Positions 41,331 through 52,600 of a stretch of 64,000 bases of DNA are shown one piece after another. The stretch covers positions 8,283,141-8,347,140 of the forward strand of contig NC_062975.1 in NCBI RefSeq assembly GCF_023078275.1, given 5' to 3'. Origin of the DNA: Leguminivora glycinivorella (Eukaryota; Arthropoda; Insecta; Lepidoptera; Tortricidae). The notes beneath the pieces are model-generated. The model did no database searches. It had not been told where the DNA came from and was given only the letters and a program-made list of their open reading frames with translations. The position numbers were made by a program, and so were the translations under genes. The stretch's first letter is position 1. Every line of letters starts with the position of its first letter.

Positions 41331-41785
41331 ACTAATAGGCTTGTGTCGTTCACGAACTATGAACTGTTAGGAATAAAATCCCATCAATGACCGAAATGAA
41401 CTGAATCTTTCCGTGCTCTGAGAATCGGTCTTTGCTCATTTAGTTCAGTATAAGGATCGACGAGCGTGAGCGGTTTGGATCGAGAACGAATGTGTGACTG
41501 CGCCGACCGAGAGCGAGAGCTACTTAGCAGAGCAACAAAAAAAGGCAAGTTTTCATAATAAACTTTGGTTACTTACAACCTTTCGGCCCGGAATTTTACT
41601 ATCTGTGGACTATTCGTATCATTCTGACACTATTCGGTCCCATTCGTTCTGATCTTTCCGACCGCAGTGGTCGCTGGTCTGGCTGAACTAAATGAGCAAA
41701 AGACCTAAAAGAGCGAACTAGTTCGTGGGAGCGATTGAACGAGATCGGAGCGCTCCGATCAACGAACGAAACGGCACAAGCCTAT
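41331..41785. mobile_element. hAT-like non-autonomous element, about 455 bp
   Basis: Ends ataggcttgtgtcgttc and gaacgaaacggcacaagcct(at) are inverted. The direct repeat ACACTA lies at both flanks (near 41323-41328 and 41788-41793). The interior has several mirrored blocks (gagcaaagacc-type, aactaaatgagcaaa). Confidence 0.65.
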
Positions 41786-41811
41786 ACACTAAAGAAATTT
41801 CGATGGGTACC

Positions 41812-41930
41812 TCGGCGGTCGGGGTGGTGTAGCGGTTTATCACGTCAGCCGCGTTAGCTGGAGACCCGGATTCGATTCCCGGCTTCGCCACCAGTGGGCA
41901 TGATCGCTTTTTCTTTAGTGTATGGTATCT
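41812..41930 (+). mobile_element. tRNA-like SINE head (family S4)
   Basis: 'ggtggtgtagcggtttatca' (A-box-like) and 'ggattcgattcccggcttcg' (B box) then 'ccacca' give a tRNA-like 75-mer, followed by 'tgatcgctttttctttagtg'. It lacks a convincing anticodon stem and continues into a tail, so I call a SINE, not a tRNA gene. It is bracketed by inverted 'atacactaaagaaa'/'tttctttagtgtat'. Confidence 0.6.
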
Positions 41931-43589
41931 ATTTCAGTTTGCGAGCTTCATTTTAAAATTTCTATCCCAGTGGCAGAGCATCGTACAGTGTATTCTCAGT
42001 TTCCCAAAAAGCGTCATAAAATTAAACCAATTCAGAAAACCCTATAACTGTAATCAAAGATACACTTTCCAAAACTTTCGAGTTATTTATTCGTTCCCAG
42101 GCACAGTGTGGGATCAGTACCGTTACCATGGGCTGCCCAAGTGAGAACCGTATTACTTTACTCAGAAAGTAAGTGAGTTTACGATTGTTTACAATATATT
42201 GTGCCTAACTTCACGCCAAAGAAGCTGCTTCTATCCCTTTCTAAGTTTATCAATAAACGGAGAAAGAACTATAGGCGAATGCTACGCCTCTGGTGTTTAC
42301 GCGATGGAACTAAAATCATAAGTAAATGTAATTTACCTATCGAAATCTGTCAATATAGGGTCTACTGCAAATTTCGAAACATACGCACTGAGGGATTCTT
42401 CCTCTTTCACTTTATACTGATAAGAGTAAAAGAGACTCATGTCCACATGCGATAACTTCGGTATTCGGTAGTAGGCCTCAAACCATTTTGACGTGACATT
42501 TCTGTCAAGTTATACAAAAATCACACGGAATTTTCACAATTATATTTGCAGTTTTAAATAAAATTATGACTAACATTATTGCATTAATTTATAATATTAC
42601 GTGAAATTCAAGATTAGCTAAAATTGAATAAAAAGATAAACCAGTGAACAAATCAAATAAGGTAATGAGTTATTTTTGGCCATCATATTGTACTATTTAC
42701 AATTGAGATGATTATAATGCTCAAAGCAGTTTTTGGTTTCAGAAAGATGACGGAAGCTATGATTGAAATCAATATTTCCGAACAAACCCGTATGGTATTC
42801 AGTCAACATGGAAGATGGTTCAATTGATATTAATACTGTGGCACTCTGGCAGTTACGCTACTCAAAACCTTAGGGCAACAGAGGGGAGCAGTACCAATTT
42901 ATAAGTGTTTTTGTTCCGCGATGCACTTAATGGTATTATTGGCCATGATCATCACAGGTATATGTATAGAAGTGCTCCAATAAAGGAAAAACCTCAACTC
43001 CTAAAAATAATTCTGTTACTAAAATAAAGTATTTCATTAATTGACTTTGTTTATTTGTGATGTTCTTGAGTAGTAAAGAAATAGAAATATTTTTTACAGA
43101 AAAAGGGTACATAGCATCTTATATAGAATTAGCTTTTGCCCGCGGTTTCGCTCGCGTACTAAAAGAATTCTTATTCAAACATATACAAATAATAAAATTT
43201 TCATTTGGATCCGTAGGTTTCTATGCAGACGTTTGTCTGCGTTTTTTTCAATTACTCATATTACTATTGTTTTAAAAAAAGAAATGCTTGCAGTGGTTGC
43301 ACAAATGTTACACAGCAACCACAGCGTAGGTAGTAGGTACGAGTAGGTATGTATTCTATATACACTGAGGAAATTACATATTGTATAGTCTGTCCGACGG
43401 TTTAAGAGCTAAATGCCATAAAACTTTTTACAATGGCATACAATGGTTAACAATAGATGACTAACTAGCTTATCTTTATGGCTTTTGGCTCTTACACAGC
43501 CGGACGAACTATACAACAGAACTCACATAGCTCCGTATCTGGGCACTATTGTCGGTGGGTAAAAAGTACTTTCTCGCATTATCGCTTAC

Positions 43590-43660
43590 AATTACCGATT
43601 GCCGACCGATTACCCCTATCCCTATCCCTAACCTTACCCCTATCCCTATTAGGGTTTGTT
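43590..43660 (+). repeat. (CCCTAT)-type degenerate microsatellite
   Basis: 'tacccctatccctatcccta' and repeats nearby. It is not the insect telomere unit TTAGG/CCTAA. Confidence 0.6.
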
Positions 43661-44014
43661 GGGATTTTCCGCCAAGCAAAGAACCGGGAAATGAACTTGA
43701 AGGCTATAGGCATAAACCCTATAATTTATGAATTTATTATGCACACTATTGGCGCTTTGTAAATAATTTGTAATTGTTCAAAAATACTTCTTTTCATTCA
43801 TAAAACATTGTATTGTGTAGTTACTAAATAGTCATAAGTTTAGCATTTCAATATGTGCAATATTACTTTTATGATTAACAAAGTAATTGTTATTCCTGTA
43901 ATTGTTTCTTTTGCTGTATGTTGTATTAAATATTGTATGTTTGTGCTGATTGCTAAGTTGCCAATGCTCCCAATAAATTAAAAAAAAATAGCTTTGTCAA
44001 CTTTGACACTAGGA

Positions 44015-44195
44015 CTTAGCTGAAATGTCAATCGTTGACGCTGAACCATGGACTTTAAATCTATGCGCTAAACGCCGATCGAAATTCAGTCTAGCTCTGT
44101 CATGTCAATACGGAAAAGTGATAGAGATAGCTAAGCTACGATAACGATGTTAATCATAATCGTTTGTGCATTTGGCTACGTGCCCTGCCAAAAAA
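44015..44195 (-). repeat. MITE family B copy, diverged
   Basis: 'cttagctgaaatgtcaatcg' to 'tgtgcatttggctacgtgcc', with 'tagctctgtcatgtcaatac' core. Confidence 0.6.
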
Positions 44196-44480
44196 TTAGA
44201 TACAATTTTTACTTGTTTCAAAATGCTTTTTCTACTCACTTTTGTATCAAATTATAATCTTCATATACACCCCATAATGGCTTATCGCCTTCAAAAGTTC
44301 TATACCTTACCTTTAGACTGTCGTTACCTATGTCGATGTCGTTGTAATTGATGTTTGATATGTACGAAAACGCTGAATTTTAGGTTTTTAGTTTTCGTTT
44401 CACATCAATTTATTAAATACTTAGCCTGTTACTCAAGAATATTACAAAATAAACAAAGTCACAGAATGAGATACTTTATT

Positions 44481-44741
44481 TCAGTAATACTTAGGATAAT
44501 TTTTTTGAAGTTTTTTCCTTTGGTTCACTTCTAATATAATTATACCCACGAGATATGGTGTTATGGTGACTACAGGTACAAGTATTGTGCATTGAGGAAC
44601 TAACATGCCCATGAATTGGTACTGCCTGCTGCTGTAGGTAATCAGTTGATTCTTAACTGCCTCAATCATTATCAATTTGAACAATCTTCTACGTTGGGTT
44701 TGCTGATTACCATACGGCTGGCATGGAAATATTGTTTTCAA
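44481..44741 (-). pseudogene. ORF in the right arm, possible transposase C-terminus
   Basis: An 86-codon minus-strand ORF with QQTQRRRLFKLIMIEAVKNQ followed by LITYSSRQYQFMG and VTITPYLVGIIILEVNQRKK, then a stop and AATAAAG. The 'RRxLF..xxxxQLIxxY' pattern vaguely recalls the C-terminal end of PIF/Harbinger-type nucleases, but no catalytic motif is present, so identity is a guess. The left arm carries the counterpart with frame breaks. The frame being open here but not in the left arm suggests the right copy is better preserved. Confidence 0.3.
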
Positions 44742-45019
44742 TAATATCTTCTTTTTCTGAAAGCAAGCAATATAATCATCTCAACTGTAGCTAAACAGTA
44801 CAAAATAATGAATAAATATAACTCATTACCTTTGTAAAAGTATCAAACTCTGGTTTCATCACTGGTTTATCTTTTTATCGAACTACTGACTAACTGGTAC
44901 ATTTAAGCTGTTCTTGAATTTCACGTAATATTATAAATTAATACATATTAGTCATACTTGTATTTAAAATTGCAAATATAAACGAGAAAATGTTGTGGGA
45001 TTGTTATATAATTTGACAG

Positions 45020-45350
45020 TAATAATGACACATCACAGTGAATTGGTGGTTTACTTTTACGCTAGTGACTGTCAATGATTACTCACGTAAAGTATTGAGT
45101 TTTCACTAGAGACTGTCAAATAGTTCTGGTTCTATTGACTTCATACAATCAGAAAGAGAGCGCCTTAGCTGTAAAGTTAGGAACGTATTGAAAACTCGGA
45201 GTAAACACGTTGATAACTTATGGTACCGATGAAAATTTTAGTACGTGAGCGTTTCCGCTTGGAGCGCTGTTCAGTTTTTCCATACATTTTCCGTAACTCT
45301 CACTGAAAACGTAACGTATTTTTTAACTCAAAAAAGTCATGGTAAGGCTA
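45020..45350. other. No recognised feature
   Basis: Nothing beyond a few 'actgtcaa' repeats at 45010-45120. Confidence 0.4.
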
Positions 45351-45351
45351 C

Positions 45352-45922
45352 AGACCTCATTTTTGACCATGGTCTTTTTTTTTGTAAAAACCGGTAGCCT
45401 AGACCAAAACAACGCTACGACTAAAATTCCAGAATGTCAAATATGACTAGTTTAAACGTCCCATATAAAATCCCCATAGAGTAATTAAGCACACCATTAT
45501 TTCTAGATCCTATGGAATTGCTTAAAGCAATAATTATGGCATATAGGGAAGCTAATCACCTTTCAGTAAAAAAATAAAAGAAATGCTAATATACAGGAAC
45601 TTCCGAGAAAAAAAATCAAAATCGAAAATGACTAATTTGGTTCTAATACCGATATGAATGATGTTAGGACCGTGCTGATTATTCCATACGATAGTAAGTA
45701 TATTGCTAGTTCTATAAGTTCTCTTAAAAGTGTTTTTTGATAATCGATACCGTCCTCAGGATATTTTGAGTTTTAGTCAATTTTCGGGTGCATTTGCCCT
45801 AAATTTCAAAAAATAATTTCTCGTAAACTAGTCATATTTGACATTCGGGAGTTTTAGTCGTAGCATTTGTTTAGTCTAGGCTACCGGTTTTTACAATAAA
45901 AAGACCATAGTCAAAAATGAGG
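45352..45922. mobile_element. TIR element, about 570 bp
   Basis: Left 'gacctcatttttgaccatgg' / right 'agtcaaaaatgaggtc', then 'gtaaaaaccggtagcctaga' / 'taggctaccggtttttac' and 'gtcaaatatgactagttt' / 'aaactagtcatatttgac' are all inverted. Non-coding. Confidence 0.8.
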
Positions 45923-46126
45923 TCTGATCCCACACTGTGCCAGGTTCCCACTATGCACATTAACAATTCGCGTAATAATATTGATATTTCTGCTCATAAT
46001 TTGTCCAGTTTCAAGAAGAAGGTGCGGGCAATTACTGTTTTCTGGTTAACTGTATTAATTTTTCATTTAGTAGATAAGAAGCATTCTTGCGTATGTACTC
46101 AACTACCTACTGCGTAATTTTATTTT

Positions 46127-46549
46127 TCCCATCACTAGCTCGGAAACACACGTTTTGTCCTTTAATACCAGCGGGTAAAAACGCATTTTATCCACTAGTG
46201 AGTAAAGTAATTTGACCTTGAATAAAGTAAAATTAACTGCTTTAAAATTGATAAAAGTGGGTGAATCTAGTAATTAAGATGATTTACCACCTGTGGAACT
46301 ACTAGAAGCAGTGATAAACGCATTTTTTTGCGTTGTAGTTTCCTCGCTATAGTGAGGGGAAAAGTTTTGTGTTACACTCGGGTGCAAATGTATTTTACTT
46401 CTCGTGTGTTAAAAAACTCGCAAGTTCAGGATTCTATTCTTGAACCACTCGCTTCGCTCGTGATTCAACTATAGAATCCTTTCACTTGCTCGTTTTTCAA
46501 TTCCACACTCGGCGTTAAAATACAACTTTGCCCCCTTGTATAACAAATA
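46127..46549 (+). repeat. Family A copy 4
   Basis: Complete copy from 'catcactagctcggaaacac' to 'ttgtataacaaatatt'. Confidence 0.9.
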
Positions 46550-46952
46550 TTATTTTCCCCTCACTAGCTCGGAAACACGTGTTTTGTCCTTTAATACCAG
46601 CGGGCAAAAACGCATTTTATCCACTAGTGGGTAAAGTAATTTGACCTTGAATAAAGTCAAATTAACTGCTTTAAAATTGATAAAAGTAGGTGAATCTAGT
46701 AATAAAGATGATTTACCACCTGTGGAACTACTGGAAGCAGTGATAAACGCATTTTTTTGCGTTGTAGTTTCCTCGCTATAGTGAGGGGAAAAGTTTTGTG
46801 TTACACTCGGGTGCAAATGTATTTTACTTCTCGTGTGTTAAAAAACTCGCAAGTTCAGGATTCTATTCTCGAACCACTCGCTTCGCTCGTGGTTCAACTA
46901 TAGAATCCTTTCACTTGCTCGTTTTTCAATTCCACACTCGGCGTTAAAATTT
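46550..46952 (+). repeat. Family A copy 5, in tandem with copy 4
   Basis: Head-to-tail duplicate of the preceding copy. Its last 30 bp are missing; it ends at 'ccacactcggcgttaaaa' and runs into other sequence. Confidence 0.9.
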
Positions 46953-46964
46953 TTATTTTTTGAA

Positions 46965-47060
46965 AGCTGAGTTAGTCGGGAGTGTTCTTAGCCATGTTTC
47001 ATGAAAATCGGTCCACTGTGTCAGGGTTTTTTCAAAATTTAAATTTTGTGGTTAGGTTAT
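46965..47060 (+). repeat. Family X fragment
   Basis: 'gtcgggagtgttcttagcca' and 'catgaaaatcggtccactgt' match 60750-60860. Confidence 0.65.
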
Positions 47061-47212
47061 ACTTTAAGTACCTACTTACTGGAAATTAATTTGTCAGTAA
47101 TGTAGGAAACTTTAGGCCTGAAAATTATATATATCTTTTTGTAAAACTTATTTGTAAGTGATTGTTTGTTTTCTAAATAAACTAAAATAAATCATATTTT
47201 GTGTTACTACAT

Positions 47213-47343
47213 TAGAGCGTTTTCACATTACCCAATCCGATATCGGATGTACCTTTGTAGGAAGCATTTATAGGCACCTTGAATATACCTAGGTATACTT
47301 AGGGTATCGGTCTTACATCCGATATTGGATAGTGTGGACCTTT
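47213..47343. repeat. MITE family K, diverged copy
   Basis: 'gagcgttttcacattaccca' and 'atccgatattggatagtgtg' are the inverted ends. Confidence 0.65.
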
Positions 47344-47607
47344 ATACATTAAGTACATCTTTCAGTAGGTATGTGACCATTGACCATTATAGTCTCATTC
47401 TTCATTCCTGTTAGTCTTAATTAATTGCACAAGAGTCGCATATTACGTGATTTTACCTGTGTCACGAGAGCAACGTTTACAAGTCTAAGAACGCAAGGCG
47501 TCTGCCTACTACATTCACAAACCATTTCACCACGAAAGCTTCACCTCTAGTATATGTTTGCCTCTAGATCTGTGTGATTTCAGTCATTTCAGAGACCAAG
47601 GTAGCGA

Positions 47608-47745
47608 TTTTTAAGTTTCTTACGTTCGAGTTAAAAAAAAGTGTCATTGAAAATAAAATCGGCACAATTTTTTCGCATGATCTCTAAAGTCCTACTTTTG
47701 AAAACTTTGAATTTGGAGCTCACGATTTTGTCACTCAAACATTAT
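47608..47745. repeat. Fragment of the 'cgatttttgag' MITE family
   Basis: 'agcgatttttaagtttctta' and 'gtgtcattgaaaataa' resemble 58338-58475. The 70-codon ORF here probably has no biological meaning. Confidence 0.4.
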
Positions 47746-47906
47746 TGGAACCGGCGAAATGGTATTTTTGAAATACGACAAGCGCCAGAGATTGGGAATA
47801 TGACCTTGGGACCTTATGTGTTCGAGGGCCTTATATACCTACATATCTCGTGACCTGAATTGGAAACATGAACGACTGAATGTGCACTATTAACACTTCA
47901 AGCACA

Positions 47907-48052
47907 TGAAATGGCACAAACGCTCACGAAACGAAACGCTCGTAGACATCTATCGCTCTTGCTTTTTGGCGCGACAGAGCCAGACTAACTTTTCGCGGCG
48001 TTTCGTTTTCGTTTCGCGTCGCAGAAATGCCATTTGGCTACGGCACCTGGCC
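47907..48052 (+). repeat. MITE family B copy
   Basis: 'aaatggcacaaacgctcacg' to 'gccatttggctacggcacct'. Confidence 0.8.
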
Positions 48053-48191
48053 ACTCGTTTTTAATTGTTTTAGTAGAATTAAAATAGTCATTATAGAAGA
48101 TAATATTGACCGAAAGACACGAAATCTAGCGTGAATTATTTAATCAACCCGCTGTACTATTTACTGTTTGCTTCAGTTTTTCATACTTAAT

Positions 48192-48330
48192 ATATTTGAG
48201 TGTGCGGTGCACGGGAAATCGCCCCACTTTGCCGATTGCTATAAAGCCACTTTGTTTATTCATATAAAGATACAAGTAAATCTCGCCTTAATGGTAACCG
48301 ACAAAGTGAGACGTTTTACTAAACACACTC
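48192..48330. repeat. MITE family Q, copy 2
   Basis: 'gtgcggtgcacgggaaatcg' and 'acgttttactaaacacactc', sharing 'gatacaagtaaatctcgcct' with copy 1. Confidence 0.65.
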
Positions 48331-48579
48331 ACATATCCTTGGTATTTGTGAATGGCCAGCCTCAGAAACCATGTCAACCGCCACTCGTGATCCGCTTAGC
48401 GCCGAGACATGCCATTAAATACGTAAATGTTTTCTTCGCCGCTTTGCCAGGACTTGTTCAGGTAATTTTGAAAGAGTTAAACCGCGCAAAGTGAATAGGT
48501 ACTGAACATAACAAAGTATCGAAAATTAGATTAAGTACAGACTTATCTATACAGATTTTTTATATATAAAACTCCCGTG

Positions 48580-48705
48580 AGAGAAAAATATTTTTAAATA
48601 TGTATTTAGAGTATGCGTCTCTTGAGAAAGATCCTCGGAAATGGATCGAAACATGTCAAACGTTATATCGACTTAACACGTGAGTAACGCTTAAAATATT
48701 TTTAA
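48580..48705 (+). repeat. Interspersed repeat scrap
   Basis: 'gtatgcgtctcttgagaaag' and 'ctcggaaatggatcgaaaca' look like a known lepidopteran repeat type by memory only; no second copy is in this window. Confidence 0.35.
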
Positions 48706-49084
48706 ATACCTACAGATTTGTGTAAAAATGTTTCTTATTAGCACTAGGCACTACCTAAAATAGAACTAGATAATTATCTAACTACTATATAGTTACTCTC
48801 CTGAGGTTCAGGTTCCCACGATACAGGCTGTGGCTGTGGCCATCGAATTTTTCTTCTTGATTTTTATTTTTGAAATAAATATATTGTTATTGTTACTTAT
48901 AGTTAAGCCAAGCTATGTATTAACTATAGTTAGGCCAAGTTATCTATAAGTGAATACTTAGGTAGGTATCCAAAATATCACATAGCTACCCCAATCGCTG
49001 CATGCCAACTTAGCTTGGTCCAACAACCACTAATTGTCTCTAACTAAACAGAAAATGTTCCACGTGTTTCTGATTAGTAAGTAT

Positions 49085-49375
49085 AATAACAACGCTGAGA
49101 GTTTTGAATGATTCACGGTCATTTTCATTCCATCCATCGAGTGTGGTTGCGACCAGTGGTAACGCTGAAAGTGAACGCAGCCGACGCGCGCGAAGGAGGT
49201 CAGTTTTCCGTGATCATGATCGCAACTGCGTCGTCTACGCAACTTTGGCATCCACCCGCCTTCGTCAGTTTTCCGTGATCATGATGCATGCAACTGCGTC
49301 GAAATATCGGGAGCTCGACAAAAATAAAAAAAGGTAATCACGGTATATATCCCGGTCAATATAAGTCTAATAACA
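49085..49375 (+). repeat. Interspersed repeat with internal direct repeat
   Basis: 'gtcagttttccgtgatcatg' occurs twice (about 49199 and 49264). The left part 'gagttttgaatgattcacgg' and right part 'tatcccggtcaatataagtc' both recur in inverted form at 53125-53195. Confidence 0.55.
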
Positions 49376-49570
49376 ACGCTGTTAAGTATAATGTTTTGGC
49401 AGTTAAACGCACGTAACTCAAATGAGACCTTTATTTGGAATCGATCGAATGAGGTGTTTCATTAATGGTTGGTGTCTCGAAGGGGTGGGTAGTTCTATAA
49501 TTAGTACGAGACTCGGCCATAGATTATATTTTTATATTATTAAGCTAGATTGAGTTGTTAGGCCAAATAG

Positions 49571-50027
49571 TGTGTCCACATGAGAGGGTAAAGTTGGGGC
49601 TGGTGTCCCTGTCGCACTTATTGCCACTGTCAAAATCATTTCAATGACGTCATCACTGTCATTATTTGGGGATACCAGTCAATATTCAAATTTACTACCA
49701 AATCTACTAATACCGAATTAAAGGTTTTTTTTAATTGCGCAAATCTTTGGTTTTATGGCTTCATAATAATGACTTACCAATTCGTTACAAGGTATTAATA
49801 TCCTTGCCTCGATATAATACAAAAGTAATTTAAGAAGTTTATAAACTTAGTTATCATACAGGTAAAATACTTGTATTTATGGTGTATAAAATTGACTCAT
49901 TGCGTATCAGTTGGCTTTATACTACTACTATAGTAATCTCTTTAACACTGGTCACACGTGCGAGAGGACATTCAAGATTTAACACGCTTACACCAGCCCC
50001 AACTTTGACCCTCTCATGTGGACACAC
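49571..50027. mobile_element. TIR element, about 457 bp
   Basis: 'tgtgtccacatgagagggta' and 'accctctcatgtggacacac' are inverted, continuing through 'aagttggggctggtgt' / 'acaccagccccaactt'. Non-coding interior. Confidence 0.82.
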
Positions 50028-50029
50028 TT

Positions 50030-50475
50030 TTACTAGTCTAATAAGAACGCCTTTCTGCGCCGGTGATACAGTTCAATTTAGTATGGCAAAACAAGTGTGA
50101 GCTCAGTCCCTATTGAAAGTCCATGGACTCGGCACTGACTTGGTATGAAAGAGTAAGTAGCCTTGATAGCTCGATGTAGGTAGGAATGTACCATGTATGT
50201 ACCTACAGTGGTTGATGGTTTTACATAGTGATTTATCGTTGATCTTTTATTAGGCTTGTTGTTAGGCATAGGTACGAGCAGCTATTGTTATTGAATACAA
50301 GTATATTTCTTTGCTGTAAATAATTTGTGGATTCAATTTATGCATTTTCCAAAGATAAGCATCGACTAAGTAGGTGTAGTACCTACGAGATACCAATGAA
50401 AATGCTACAAAATAACATTTATCTACCTGGTACTTACCTAAAAACAAACATAGGTACTTGACGCAGCTAATATAA
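50030..50475. other. No recognised gene
   Basis: AT-rich sequence; the short ORFs on both strands are unconvincing. Confidence 0.4.
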
Positions 50476-50477
50476 AG

Positions 50478-50701
50478 TACAGCGGGACAAAATAAATCTC
50501 GACTGGGGGGCAAATGTAAACACGTCCATTTTTTCCATATTTTACAATGTTTGCATTATGAAATAGAGTGTCCACCGGTTATATAATATGGTAGGTAGGC
50601 GTGTTCAGTGGATACATGTCGAACTCAACATCATAGTGTAATAATGGAAAAAATGGATTAGTTACTATTGCCCCGCTGAGTCGAGATTTGCTCCGCTGTA
50701 C
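50478..50701. repeat. MITE family T, uninterrupted copy
   Basis: 'gtacagcgggacaaaataaa' and 'gagatttgctccgctgtac', with 'ggtagg(taggc)gtgttcagtggatac' inside. Second copy at 53266 in the opposite orientation. Confidence 0.78.
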
Positions 50702-50782
50702 CTTATGCTTAAGTATTTGAGTGCGAAAAAGAGAGGCAATGATAGGTTATAAAAATACAAACATCCTGATACAGCAGGTACT

Positions 50783-50925
50783 TACCCCCTTATTCATAAA
50801 CGTACTCTAAAGTTATCAAGCCCATAAAGTTCGTTTGTCTTTTTCTATCACACTAATAGGTCGTAAAGGGACAAACGAATTTTATCGGCTTGATAACTTT
50901 AGTGAACGTTTATGAATAAGGGGGT
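50783..50925. repeat. MITE family J, copy 2
   Basis: Same termini and arms as 2843-2983, with small differences in the loop. Confidence 0.82.
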
Positions 50926-51239
50926 TAGTCTCTAGCGTTAATGTCAACTCACGATCCCTATAGCTACTCCATTTTCCGTACTGGGACGATTTTCAAAACC
51001 TCCAAACTCTGATACAGTTATACTTCAGTATAAGGTGCTATAAGTACTTATATGTATATAAACGGCCTTACTTATGCGCCGGGAGTGTTAGACACACAGC
51101 AAGTTGACAAATTCTACAGAACTTCAGTTTGCTTAGGACCCGTATCGTCAAACTTCGCTGTCAGTCTATCGGAGTTTTGGTAACGTTGAACACTGTGCCT
51201 TGGAGGACTTAGTGAGCATCTCGCATATAACGGCGAAAT

Positions 51240-52600
51240 TCAGAGATACCATATATTATAATTAAATAAAGTTCCGTCTACTAACTATACCAGAACCACA
51301 CCTCGGACACTGGCGATCAAATATACGAGGCGGCTGTACCTAATAAACTAAAGGTCATTCTGACTTCCAATGAATTGTATCCAAGGGTTCCCAAGAGGTA
51401 CTTGGTTGGATACAAAAGCGGGTAGTACCCATACATTTTTTTGTACAAAAACCTTAGGAAAGCTTTTTGCACTTTCTCGAGCATTAACGAGTATGTGGAT
51501 TCATACGGTAGCCATACAATCGACGAAGCCTCTAATTTGCTTCTAACCAAAGCGTTATACACGAGCTTGATGGCCAGTGGATCGTTAAACTCCCGCATGT
51601 TACGGACTACAAACCCTAGTCTTCGATAGCAGTCGGCCACAAGAGACACTATGTGCTCGTGGAACGTGAGACGCGTATCGAAGACCACGCCTAGATCTTT
51701 AACTGAAAATACTCTATTTATAGTCTCTGATCCCAGAAAGTACTGCGCAAGTATTGGAGCCTGTGAGCGGCTGAAAGTACAGACACAACATTTGGCAGAA
51801 TTGAAAAGAAGCCTGTTTTCCATACTCCACTGATACACCAGGTTGATGTCCGCTTGCAACGATTCACAGTCAGTTCCTTGCTCCACCCCGTAAACTAACT
51901 TTAAATCGTCGGCGTAAAGGAGACTTTGAGATGACTTCAGAACTGACTGGAGATCATTAATCATGATTCCGAACAGGAATGGTCCCAGTATGGAGCCCTG
52001 GCTGACGCCCGATCGCGTATGGTATGGAGCCGATACAAAGCAACCATGTCGGATAAATTGCTGTCGATCACGTAGATAACTTGCAAATAATTTTAGCAAT
52101 CCAGTAGAAAAACCAATGCGGCTTAACTTTTCCAGCAATACATCATTATCTACGCGATCGAAAGCCTTTCTAAAATCAAGATACAGCACATCAACCTGTA
52201 TACCTCTATCAAGGTGTTCCGAAATGCTATCGACTAAAATCAGAAGATTCGTGTTTACAGAGCGATTCGGCCTAAAACCGTGCTGCGCATCACACAGAAA
52301 AGGTCTAGTCTGTACTGACAGAGTTTTATGGAGTATGGACTCAAACAATTTGGCCAGCGTAGGAAGAACAGCTATTGGCCTGTAATTGATATGAAACAGG
52401 CGCGTTCCTATAGCACACAGTCTAAGCTCGTGTAGGTGAACGCGTACTATGCTTGTTTGAGTGAGATATGACAGGTCGACTGTTCGCATTTTTGACACGC
52501 GGTAACTGTGAGGTAACCGAGAGGGGGTGGGCGGCAATTTCAGCGGAGACGGGAGTGGCCATACTGTATGAGAATACTCTTTATTATACTGTGCCAGAAC
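51240..52600 (-). mobile_element. Repeat (family R) carrying a LINE segment
   Basis: 51296-51337 and 52396-52600 match, in order, two adjacent parts of 58485-58735. At 58.5 kb these parts are contiguous ('ggcgatcaaatatatgaaag' directly followed by 'aggcgcgttc'). Here they are separated by about 1.06 kb of reverse-transcriptase sequence. So either a LINE segment was inserted, or the 58 kb copy is an internal deletion. Confidence 0.75.

Larger units (their letters stand above)
42500..45015. mobile_element. Convergent inverted duplication, about 560-590 bp arms
   Basis: The left arm (42500-43060) and the reverse complement of the right arm (44425-45015) align along their length: 'taatttataatattacgtga', 'atgagttat', 'caatatttcc', 'gagcagtaccaattt'/'aggcagtaccaattc', and 'aaataaagtatttcatt'/'aaataaagtatctcatt'. 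Both arms read toward the centre and end in AATAAA. Divergence is substantial, so the duplication is old or the arms inserted separately. The 1.36 kb centre holds a family C scrap (43130), a CCCTAT repeat and a family B copy. Confidence 0.7.

Noticed and set aside
43590..43660. Interstitial telomere repeat
   Set aside because: Unit is CCCTAT-like and irregular, not TTAGG/CCTAA.
43478..43762. 94- and 60-codon ORFs with LPLSLSLTLPLS repeats
   Set aside because: Translation of the CCCTAT microsatellite; no domain.
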